Source: Stephanodiscus triporus (lineage: Eukaryota > Bacillariophyta > Thalassiosirophyceae > Thalassiosirales > Thalassiosiraceae). Taken from it: a DNA stretch of 15,808 bases. Location of the stretch: positions 1 to 15,808 of the forward strand of contig JALLAZ010000412.1 in assembly GCA_036939755.1 (NCBI GenBank), given 5' to 3'. Positions 1 to 8,625 of this stretch are shown here, piece after piece; position 1 is the stretch's first letter; each line of letters starts with the position of its first letter. The translations under genes and the position numbers were made by a program. The notes beneath the pieces were generated by a model that had not been told where the DNA came from, ran no database searches, and saw nothing but the letters and a program-made list of their open reading frames with translations.

Positions 1-306
1 TCCAAAGGAGTTTCATTCATTTAAGTGGCCACCTGTGGCTGTGGCTTCCAAAAAATGCAGGGTGATGAAGAAGTGAGTTCTGGGGGAATGGTTGTTATTT
101 GGTGTTTTCGGTGGTTGACTTGGAAAGTTGTGGGTCTCGACATGTGATTTGTTATTTGTTCTGTGGCTGGTGTTTTGGTGGGATTTTTTACAGGATGTTG
201 ACTTGTTTTAACAAAGAAAAAATATATGTTGGCATCAAATCGTAATGGTACCAAAGTGGTACATGGTACCAGAAGGGGACACTTTTAGAATCTTCCAGCC
301 TCTTTT

Positions 307-361
307 TGTGCCATGGCACACTATGTTTTCTGCTTGCAGCACAGAAAAATGTGCCGGCACA
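307..361. repeat. Imperfect palindrome bounded by TGTGCC/GGCACA elements
   Basis: A 14-base perfect palindrome (TGTGCCATGGCACA, 307-320) and a 12-base one (TGTGCCGGCACA, 350-361) sit at the two ends of a larger imperfect inverted repeat centred near 336. The inner arms are TTTTCTG and CAGAAAA. Flanking T and A runs extend the symmetry slightly. It may be a foldback element remnant or a regulatory palindrome. No coding frame depends on it. Confidence 0.5.
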
Positions 362-511
362 CTTTTTTGTGTCTCGATAAGATCAGCCCTAAGAACCCGA
401 CGTCTGCCTCATAACAATTGCAATAACTCACTCTGTTAAGTCCCAACCGCCCCGGAAGTAACCATGGTAGCTGGCCACTTTAGCCCCACCATCGCCCATA
501 TCTGGGTGGTG

Positions 512-574
512 CCCAAACCAAGTGCATGGGCATTTTCCCCACACCATGCTGAGTATCCCTGTGCTTGGTTTGGG
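512..574. repeat. Inverted repeat, 11-bp arms
   Basis: The arm CCCAAACCAAG at 512-522 is matched by its exact complement CTTGGTTTGGG at 564-574, with a 41-base spacer. A further GTGCATGGG/CCCTGTGC partial match lies inside the arms. This is probably a minor hairpin or part of a decayed repeat. Confidence 0.4.
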
Positions 575-1323
575 TGAGTCCATTGTTATCTTTTCCCACA
601 TAGTATGATAACTTACAACACGAAAAAATGTTAGATTTTTCTACTACTACGATTTACAACTATAACACACCAGATTCACCATCAATCATTTCATTCTCCA
701 ACCCTGATGCCCCAGTATTGTTATCAATGTCATCTGCGAATGTGGGATCAGTCCATTCTCTCATCCTCTTCACTGACTCCCATTCCTCATCAGTAAAATC
801 AGTCATTGTGGTCCGTCATCCGTCATCGTTGTCGTCCATCATCCATCGATGCCTCTGTAGTCCTCCTCAATCTTCTGTGCACTGTTTGATTGCTGTGTTT
901 TGTTTTGTTTTTGTTTTTGCTGCTGTCATTGTTGTTGTCGTTGTTGTCATTGTCCGTCGTCAAGTCCTATAATGCCTCATCGTGTGCACATGTGGCATCG
1001 TCCTTCCAAATGTGATGGATTGTGTGAATCACAAAGAGAACAGCAGCTAAAGATTTCATTCCACAAGTGAAAACTTCCGGCCCACACGAATTGGGCGGGA
1101 TAAGAAAAAAGATGCAATCGACGGGAGATGCATTGCCCTCTCATTGTCGAGAAATACATCTTCGTTGGTTTCAAATCACATGTACGTGATTCAGAATTAA
1201 CTATCTAAGTATAACACGAGATCCGACGCTGCCCCGTTTTGGGGATCAAAACGAGGAACTTAATTTAAAATATTCTAATCCAGGAAACTCCTGGCAATTC
1301 GCAACGGCCAAGTTAAAGCGAGA

Positions 1324-2305
1324 TCATTGTTTCCAAAACCAATTCGTTTCCTTCTTTGCCCCCTCGTCCTCCTCCTCCTTTTTCTTCTTCAACGAGGCCA
1401 CTATTTCCTCACCCAAGGACAATCCGGCCACCATGGTCATGTCGAACGACGCATTCGTCATATTGCCACCGCTCCTTACTGCCGCCTTATCTTTATCCGC
1501 TTCCGCATCATCGTCATCGACCACCCCCGACGACGATCCGTCCAAGACGCGATGTAGCTCGTCGACGACCAGGTGGAACATCGACGGCTTGCACGTCATG
1601 TCGACGACCTTCCCGCTCCCCGCGCGATACACGTGCACGGTCGGGAGCTTGTTGACCTTGAGAGTCTTGCAAAGCCGCGCGCTCGCGGTGTACTCGACCT
1701 CGCCGAATCGGACGTCCCCCGAGCGCAATACGGCGCCGTCGACGTCGACGCGATCTCCCAAGTCGCGGGCGAGTTGTCGATACTTGGCGCCGAATTTCTG
1801 GCAGGACTTGCACCAATCGGCGTAATACTCTGGATTCGGGGAAGAGGCCGGTCGGCCGTGAAACCGCCCGGGATGAAGAAGAAGGAGAATGAGGAATTTT
1901 TTCACACGTCGACGAAAACGCAAGAAAAGAAAAAAACACAACGCGACGACCGAGACTACCATACTCACTGACGACGCACACGCGATCGTCTTGCCTTAGG
2001 AATTCGAGGTAATCCTCGTGCGTGGCGATGCGGACGATATTCGGACGAGCGCGATCGTCGACGTCGTCGTCGTCGTCCGCGGGGGGACGATCCGTCGCCC
2101 TCCCCGAGAGCGCGGCGGAGAGGGCGACGTTTTCCTTCGTCCCCGACCCTGGAGGGTGGCGGCGGCGGCGGCGCGACGACGAGGAGCTAGGCGGAGGAGG
2201 GGTCGGACGATGCCCGGAGAATGCCTCGCATCGGCATCGCGGATGCGAAGCCGACATCGCCGCGCAAGCTACGAGCAGCAGGATGGTCCGGCGAAGGGAT
2301 GGCAT
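1324..2305 (-). CDS. Thioredoxin-like protein, secretory/plastid-targeted, two exons
   Basis: Exon 1 is 2305-1969 and exon 2 is 1829-1324, with a 139-nt GT-AG intron at 1830-1968. Joined they give 280 residues. Splicing restores the classic strand-helix junction, KYYADWCKSC, with redox cysteines C119 and C122 in a Trp-Cys-Lys-Ser-Cys site. The cis-proline (P175 in KLPTV) follows about 50 residues later, so the thioredoxin fold spans roughly residues 90-205. The N-terminus has a basic start, a hydrophobic core (ILLLVACAAM) and then an Ala-Phe-Ser motif, reminiscent of the diatom signal-plus-transit peptide cleaved before Phe. A Ser/Arg/Asp-rich linker follows. After the fold comes an acidic and Lys/Glu-rich tail ending near the stop. 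The fold is secure by family motifs. The substrate is unknown, and plastid import is inferred. The gene is divergent from the RecQ helicase gene, with 365 bp between start codons. Confidence 0.85.
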
Positions 2306-2670
2306 CTTCTTGTCGGGAGGTATCGTAGCGTCGTGGCCAGGATTGTGTTACTTCGATGAGATGAGAACAGAGGGCTGCATCAAACAGGCACAATATGATG
2401 TTGTTGTTGGGAACACTGTGCTTCGTTTTTTTCTTCGTTTCCTGCTGTCTTTTTTTGACGTCGGGAGAGTGCTACGAACTTCATAAAGATTTATTTATAT
2501 ATTCCCATAAGTACATTTCCTAAATTACTCGTGGACGATGAGAAAACGAGTTACGAAGCTCGTCTTTCAAGACAAAACGTGAAACGGTCGCGGGACGCGG
2601 GAGAGAACGACGCAACGACGCAACGAACCATTCCGATCCGAGACGCGCCGCGCCGCCCGAACAAGGAACG
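2306..2670. promoter_or_regulatory. Divergent promoter region between thioredoxin-like and recQ genes
   Basis: This 365-bp stretch separates two start codons pointing outward. An AT-rich island at about 2485-2510, containing TTTATATATT, stands near the midpoint in an otherwise mixed or GC-rich sequence. It is the best TATA-like candidate for either gene. Short frames on both strands here have no motif support. Confidence 0.45.
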
Positions 2671-5600
2671 ATGGCGGCGTCCCGTCGCCGCTCCCCGCCG
2701 GAAGATTACGAGGCGGAGAGGGACAGACTGCGATCGGAGTGCTCGACCCTGTTCGATAAGAAGATCGAAATCGAAGAGCGATTGAAAGAAAACCAAATCC
2801 GTCTTCGGTGGCTCGACGACAGGATCGACGGCACGGGAGTCTCTGCCGTCGACGACGAACGATGCGAAGAATACGACGACGACGACCACGACCACGACGA
2901 CGGAGTTCCTCGGCCGTCGTCGGGAGCGGATGATGGGAGGGGGGGAGGGGGAGAATTCGCGTGGATGTCGTCGTTCACCCAGCCGGAGGATTTACTCACG
3001 GACCCGCACACGCAGCTCCCACTCGAGGACGACCATAACTCGAGACGAGTATCGACTTCGCCCCCGACGACGACGACGACGACGATGACGTCGACGACGC
3101 ATTCGAAGACTCCCCCGGGATTGAGACCGTCGGTGGCGCCGATCGGGGGGGAGAAGCGGTCGAACGACGACAACCCGTTCGGGGATCTCTGGGATCGGAA
3201 CGAGGGCCAGCGCGACCCCGCCGTCGGCGGCGGCGGCGTCGGAGGCAAGCGGAGGAGGGCGGACGCCGACGTCGGCGGCGGCGCGAACACGCTGGAGAAG
3301 TACTTCGTCGGCGTCGGGCGGCCGTCCCACGACTCGGCGGCGGCGGCATCGGCGACGGCACGGGGCGGGGGGGCGGCGTCGTCCGCCGCCGCCGAAAACG
3401 TCGGGACGTCGTCGCGATCGACGACCGCCATGATGCGACGCCTGCGCGGGACGTTCGGGATCGAGAAATTCCGCGATCATCAGGGCGCTATCATCGACGC
3501 AACCATGAGCGGCGAGGACGTCTTCGTCGTGATGCGCACGGGCGGGGGCAAGTCGTTGACGTACCAGCTCCCGGCGGTGCTCGAGTGCTTCGATCGAGGC
3601 GGAGGCCTGGCGCGGAAGGTGACGGTCGTTATTTCCCCCCTCGTCAGCCTCATTCGGGATCAGGAGGAACAGATGAATCGCATGATCCCGGGATCCGCCA
3701 TGTCCTTCACCTCCGGCATGGCGGGGGGAACGTCCGAGCACGCGAGGCGGTGGGGATTGGTCCGGAACCCGAACGGGGGGGTGGCGTTGATCTTCGTTAC
3801 CCCGGAAAAGGTGGGACAGTCGACGAAATTCAAGGGCGAGATGGAAAAACTGCACGATCAGGGACGTCTCGGGAGGTTCGTCATCGATGAATGGTGAGTG
3901 ATCTTTTCCCGTTGTGATGCTTTGCGACGCCAAAAAAAATAGGAATCTAATCCTACCAATCTTCAACGGGCTCTTATTTGGTCTATCCATGCAGCCATTG
4001 TGCCTGGTAAGTGATTTTGGTGATTTGATGATTTCCTCCCACCACGAGGAACAACTAACAGCATTTCTCCACGGGGGTGACATTCTTTACAAAAGTCAAT
4101 GGGGACACGGTGAGATTAGTCTCAGATTATTACAAAATAGACATTGCACTGTCACCTAACTGTTTTGCCTTCAATTTCGCAGACTTCCGGCCTGACTATA
4201 CAAAGCTTGGAATTCTGAAGCATCACTTTCCGCGAATTCCCGTCTTAGCGGTAACTGTGAGCTGTCAAGCGCTGCATCGTTTTGGACAGCGCACTGTATT
4301 CTCCTCACAGATTTCTCCTTTCGCTATTGCTGTGCATTCTTACGCATGATAGGCGACGGCATCAGAGAGGGTTCGACACGACTGTGCACAGATCTTGCGA
4401 CTGGGACAGTACAAATTCTTCAGATCCAGCGCCAATAGACCGAACTTGATATATTCCGTGAGGTGCAAACCCGACTCGAAGGAGGCCGTTGTAAAAGACA
4501 TGGTTGCATTCATCCGGGAGAATCATGTAGGCCAGGCAGGAATTATATATACGTTCAGCAGAAAAGAAGCCGATGATGTAGCTAGTGGGTTGTGCGACAA
4601 TGGAATCGTCGCGCATTCGTATCACTCGGACGTAAGCGAAGCACGGAAGGATCAGGTGCAGAGGAGCTGGATGAGAAATGAAACTCAGGTCGTTGTTGCC
4701 ACGATTGCCTTTGGTCTTGTGAGTACTGCGTTGTTTGGCCGAAGCACGAGATTGATCGATGTTGACTTCAATTCATATGCTCACCCCTGGACACATCGTT
4801 GTCTCCTTGATGCTCTATTATTCATCAGGGAATCAATAAACCTGATGTGAGATTTGTGTTACATCACACTTTATCGAAGAGTCTCGAGGCTTACTATCAA
4901 GAATCAGGCCGTGCAGGACGAGACGGGGATCCGGCGAGTTGTGTATTGTACTACTCCCCCAAAGATGTACCTAAAATGCTAGGCATGATACACGGTGATG
5001 CCGGGGAGTGCACATTTTGGGCGATGGCTAAGTACGGTCAAGCATTTGGTGACGATGCCCTCTGTCGTCACGTTATACTTGCAACGCTTGGAGAGGCGGA
5101 TGACAGTATGGGGATGACTTTGTTCAACTTAGAAAATAACTGCACTACAACTGTCCATCGAGAAGTAGGAGCGCATTGTCAAACTGCGGCCAAAGTCGTG
5201 GACGCCTTGAATAAGTCCGGGGAAGATTGTACCATAAATCAGATCGTTGCCAAATGGCGATCAAAATCGTTTGAGGGTAACTTCAGTTTTCTGAAAGACA
5301 ACCCCCCAGGAGATCTCAGCAAAGATGGTGAGTAACTAAACATATTGCATATTTTGCGTGAGTGCATCCCACCTCAACAAGAGCCGTTCTTCCCTCCTTG
5401 TGCAGAATGCGAGAGGATCATTATTTACTTATTATTGGAAGATGTTTTGCATCCAAGGTTAGTGGTTAGATCCCAGAACCCTGACTCACACTAACATCAT
5501 ATCTCATATCATCTTTCTTTTCATGCTGCATATAAGAATCATTTACACCGCATACAACACCATCGTTTATATCGTATTAGGCCCGAAGGGACCTGGGCTT

Positions 5601-6011
5601 GTCGCATCTAGAAATCCTCGTGCAAGGATTAGCTTTCCTATCACAGCAAAAAGAAAGCAGGCAGATTCCAAAAGGTCACCAATCAACCCTCTTGCCGTGG
5701 CAGACGAAGGTGGCTGGATTACAGCTAAGTCAACGAAAACGACGAAACCCAAATCAACAAACACTAAGCAGACAGCAAATGTTGGGGGCAAAGTAAAAGG
5801 CAAGGCGAGGAAATCCAAGACAACAAAGAAAGTTCCGAAAAGAAAGAGCACCGGAAGCAAGGTGCCAACAATTGTTGAAATAAATTCGTCGTCGTCGTCG
5901 TCGTCTGAATCTGATGATGACGATGTCATATTAGCTAAGAGGCAAACAACCACTACAAAGAAGGTCATAACTGATGATACTGATGACAGCGACTATGTAT
6001 GTTCGGACTAA
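2671..6011 (+). CDS. RecQ-family ATP-dependent 3'-5' DNA helicase, 8 exons
   Basis: Exons are 2671-3893, 3995-4006, 4096-4109, 4183-4256, 4353-4718, 4829-5327, 5406-5457 and 5537-6011. They total 2715 nt, giving 904 residues. Residues 1-250 are a predicted coiled coil (about 10-52) plus a disordered Asp/Thr/Gly/Ala-rich region with a KRRR patch. The helicase core shows motif 0 ([10 protein letters not shown]), Walker A (GGGKS, 291-295), motif Ia ([11 protein letters not shown]), motif II as DECH (406-409), the aromatic loop QWGHDFRPDY, motif III (AVTATAS), IV, V (ATIAFGLGINKP) and VI ([10 protein letters not shown], 587-596). An RQC winged-helix segment follows ([15 protein letters not shown] to [15 protein letters not shown]). 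I see no HRDC domain. The tail is Lys-rich, then Ser/Asp-rich, suggesting nuclear localisation. It resembles RECQ1/BLM-type enzymes in replication and recombination repair. The Zn-binding cysteines look degenerate. Motif order makes the family certain; the subfamily is unresolved. Confidence 0.93.
3995..4006 (+). other. 12-nt microexon (recQ exon 2)
   Basis: The exon CCATTGTGCCTG is bounded by GCAG upstream and GTAAGT downstream. It enters in phase 2 and leaves in phase 2. It supplies the last base of C408, then H409, C410 and A411, and two bases of C412, completing motif II (DECH) of the helicase. No other reading of this interval restores the conserved His-Cys after Asp-Glu. Introns on each side are 101 and 89 nt. 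Confidence 0.82.
4096..4109 (+). other. 14-nt microexon (recQ exon 3)
   Basis: The exon TCAATGGGGACACG is bounded by an AAAAG acceptor and a GTGAGA donor. It completes C412 and encodes Q413, W414, G415 and H416 plus the first base of D417. This is the heart of the RecQ aromatic-rich loop (QWGHDFRP), which couples ATP hydrolysis to unwinding. The next intron is 73 nt (4110-4182). The frame closes exactly with exon 4. Confidence 0.82.
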
Positions 6012-6230
6012 TTTCCTTGTTGGTTTCCAGTTAGCATTCATGGCAATTACTGTCTAAAATTACCATACAACAGTTTTTGACCTATATAACGAAGCGATAT
6101 CAGCCAATCAGGAGTCATTACGTGGATAAGGCCGAGTCATGTTCAAACCTTCTCTACTTATATGTTCGCTGAATATGAGCAACAATAGCGCTAACTAGAA
6201 GCTAAAGTACTCAAATATTATGACAAACCC

Positions 6231-8423
6231 TTACCTGTTTAAGGTAACGCCAAAGCCCGGCTTGTCGTGTGCCAGTTCGACATAGCCATCTTTTGGTAGA
6301 GGCTTAATTTGGGATAGAATAAAACCAGCGAAGACGAAGTTGGTGTGAGTTACTTTGATCTCGCATCGCGCCTTTCGGCAGACGTGGGGCTTCTCACCTC
6401 GTCAGTAAATAAATTGCCGAAAAAGGAAACTGGCGACAAAAGAGAAGAATGAAATGAATTTGATAACGATCTGAGAAAGATATCGCAAGGAGTCAGACGA
6501 TATAAAATAGTCCTCACCGATGGAATCAGCATTGGGGCTCATTACAAGGAATTCCGCCATCGGGCAGTTGGGGAAGCAGATTTGCAAATGATAGCTGTAG
6601 ATAGAAGAGCCGTGGGGGATGATTGGTATGTCATACGCGCTAGCCAGTGCAACAATTCTTCGTGCTTCCGTCATTCCTCCGCACCAAGTAATCTGAACAA
6701 AAGAAAGCAAGCGCCGCACAGAATAGATGAACGAGACGAGGATTTAGAAATCACAATTAATGTTAAAGATGGTAAGGATAAAATTGCTCTCACATCCGGT
6801 TGGAGGACATCGGCACACTTCTTTTCGAGGAGTGTTCTAAATCCATATCCTGAATGGTCGACAATTGTGGTTGGAATAGCATTAAGAGACTAAAAGAGAA
6901 GCAGATGGAAACATCGAAACTCACGGGTGTACTGCAATAATTTATGAAAATATCCAATATTAGATCCAGCTATTCAGCTAGGAAGGACAGGAGTGGGCCA
7001 AAAAAAAGACAAATAACTTATAAATGCTCGTACCTCATGTTCCCCTGTTGTTATCAAAGTCGTCTTGACGGCTTTCTTCAGCTCTGAATATCCTTCATAA
7101 TCGTCCGGCGGCAGCGCCTCCTCAATCCATTTGACGTCGTACGGCTCGCATTTACGCGCCAGCTCGATGGCGTAGGGCAGGGTGAGTGACATGTAACAGT
7201 CGATCATGATCGGGAAATTGGGCCCCACGGCCTCACGCCATTTCTTGACGGTGGAGACGTTTTCCCTGTGGTGTTATGAAACGATATTGCAACAACAGAT
7301 AGGAATGACAAAAAAAAAAAAACGATGATCAGGCGCAAGTGCCCGAAAAAATGGGACAATTCGTCGCCTCGAAAAAGAAGTGCACTCTGCCACGTCAGAG
7401 AACCCGGCCAGTCATGAAATACGGTTGTCAACAAGGATTTTGTTTTCAGTCCTATCGATCCTTGTATTTGTGTTGATTTCTTTCTAATCATCCTGGCCAG
7501 GCTCGGGCACGCGGTAAAAGTCTCGCGATCTCCGGTCGAAGACTAAGAAACGAACGTAAACCCACCCCCTCTCACCTCATGCCCCAATCCCCGCTCGCCG
7601 GCCCGTACGGCAACGGGAACTTCGCGCCGAAGAAACCCATGTCCTTGGCGAGATCCGGCCGGCTCGTGGTGGCGTAACACGGCATCCTCCCCTTCGTCTT
7701 GCCCCCCAGGAGCTCGTATACCGGCACGCCCCGCAACTTCCCCAGCGCGTCCCATATCGCAAGGTCGACGGCCGACATGGCCTGTATCGCCAATCCCCTG
7801 CGTCCGTAATTCATCGTCGACCTCCACATCTGATCCCATATCAGCTCGACGTTGCACGGGTCCTGACCCTCGACGAAGCGACTTAAATGTTCCTCCACCA
7901 CGAAGCAAGCCGCCTCCCCCCCGATGCTTATCCCGACCCCCACCGTACCGACGTCGTCGTCGAGCTCGACCTCGACGATCACCGACCCGAGCGCGCCTAT
8001 CCCCCACGACGTGCGGGATGCACGGTACTCCTCGTAGGCGGACATCGGATTCGCGATCGTCGAATCGACTATCCAGTGTCCGGCCGATTGACGGTGGCAG
8101 TCGGCGCCGCCGCCGGATTCGCGCTCGGACGAGGAGGACGAGAAGGTCTGCGGGTCGGGGACGACGCCCAAAAATACGCGAGAAAAGAATGGGTGGGGGG
8201 TAGGGGGGAAGGGTTCGTACAATGTCAATTACAATATACATACGCGACAAAAGAAAACGGAATGATAATATGTATATAATATAATCGAACGACGATCGAA
8301 AGACTCACGTAGGCCCGGATGCGGCGCACGAGGACCGCGCCGTCGCGCCCGGCGGGTTCGACGGCGGGATGAGGGCCAAGGACGAGCGACTTTTTCGCAC
8401 GAAGGGGCGAAGGTCGACGACAT
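6231..8423 (-). CDS. L-rhamnonate dehydratase (enolase superfamily), six exons, frame break in exon 1
   Basis: Exon 1 is 8423-8309, then 8147-7576, 7265-7034, 6889-6794, 6692-6518 and 6352-6231. Exons 2-6 encode 398 residues, matching the usual ~400 of RhmD/YfaW. Motifs in order: the N-terminal GGGADCH...GHW segment and NPMSAYEEYRAS; GLAIQAMSAVDLAIWDALGK; ARPDLAK-type substrate loop (here SRPDLAKDMGF); metal ligands Asp (7201-7199, MIDCY), Glu (7123-7121, WIEEA) and Glu (7042-7040, GEHE); Asp at 6796-6794 (QPD); general acid/base His (6614-6612, PHGSS); and the end KPGFGVTLN. The family dehydrates L-rhamnonate to 2-keto-3-deoxy-L-rhamnonate in the non-phosphorylating rhamnose pathway. The start is uncertain. 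ATG 8423 gives a plausible N-terminus but is one base out of frame with the in-frame segment VRRIRAY; removing one A from the T5/A5 run at 8391-8395 joins them. The homologous frame is otherwise open up to an unlikely ATG at 8743. Exon 4 could instead begin at 6849 with another donor. Confidence 0.85.
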
Positions 8424-8625
8424 CGACCGACCGACCGACCGACCGACCGCGGTGTGTGTGTGTGTGCGTTGGTTGTTGTTATTATTATTATTTTGTTTTG
8501 TTTTGGTGGTGCGCGGTGGTTTGGGTCGGATGATTCGTCCACGAGCGACGTGGAGGCGGTGGCCGCGGTGCCGAAAAAAAAAAAAAAAAAAAGGGGCGAC
8601 GGGGAAAAAAAAAAAAAAAAACAAA
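8424..8625. repeat. Cluster of simple-sequence repeats and poly-A runs
   Basis: In order on the plus strand: a (CGAC)n tract at 8424-8449, (GT)n at about 8452-8465, ATT repeats at about 8478-8492, a TTTTG repeat, then poly-A runs of 19 (8574-8592) and 17 (8605-8621) separated by a G-rich spacer. It lies immediately upstream of the rhamnonate dehydratase start on the minus strand, so it may be its 5' UTR or promoter. Homopolymer lengths may be unreliable. Confidence 0.8.

Larger units (their letters stand above)
1..1323. other. Gene-poor AT-richer flank with palindromes and short repeats
   Basis: I find no convincing gene here. The open frames are short and lack family motifs. A plus-strand frame at 628-972 is largely Ser-rich, with a Val run from GTT/GTC repeats. 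On the minus strand at 806-660 there is a 48-codon ATG-to-stop frame starting MTDFTDEEWE and rich in acidic residues, with an in-frame stop shortly upstream. It could be a tiny gene or the tail of a decayed one, and I cannot assign it. The stretch holds three copies of GGTAC within 247-270, two near-identical palindromes (307-320 and 350-361) and a T/G-rich tract around 895-960. Composition is clearly lower in GC than the coding block beginning near 1324. Confidence 0.5.

Noticed and set aside
2992..4083. Long minus-strand open frame (363 codons) opposite recQ exon 1
   Set aside because: Arg/Pro-rich shadow produced by GC-rich, CGA/TCG-biased coding on the plus strand. No motifs, and it runs over confirmed introns.
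4077..4349. Uninterrupted plus-strand frame across recQ introns 3 and 4
   Set aside because: It contains intron sequence. The spliced reading gives the conserved HDFRPDY...AVTATAS sequence, and the unspliced one does not.
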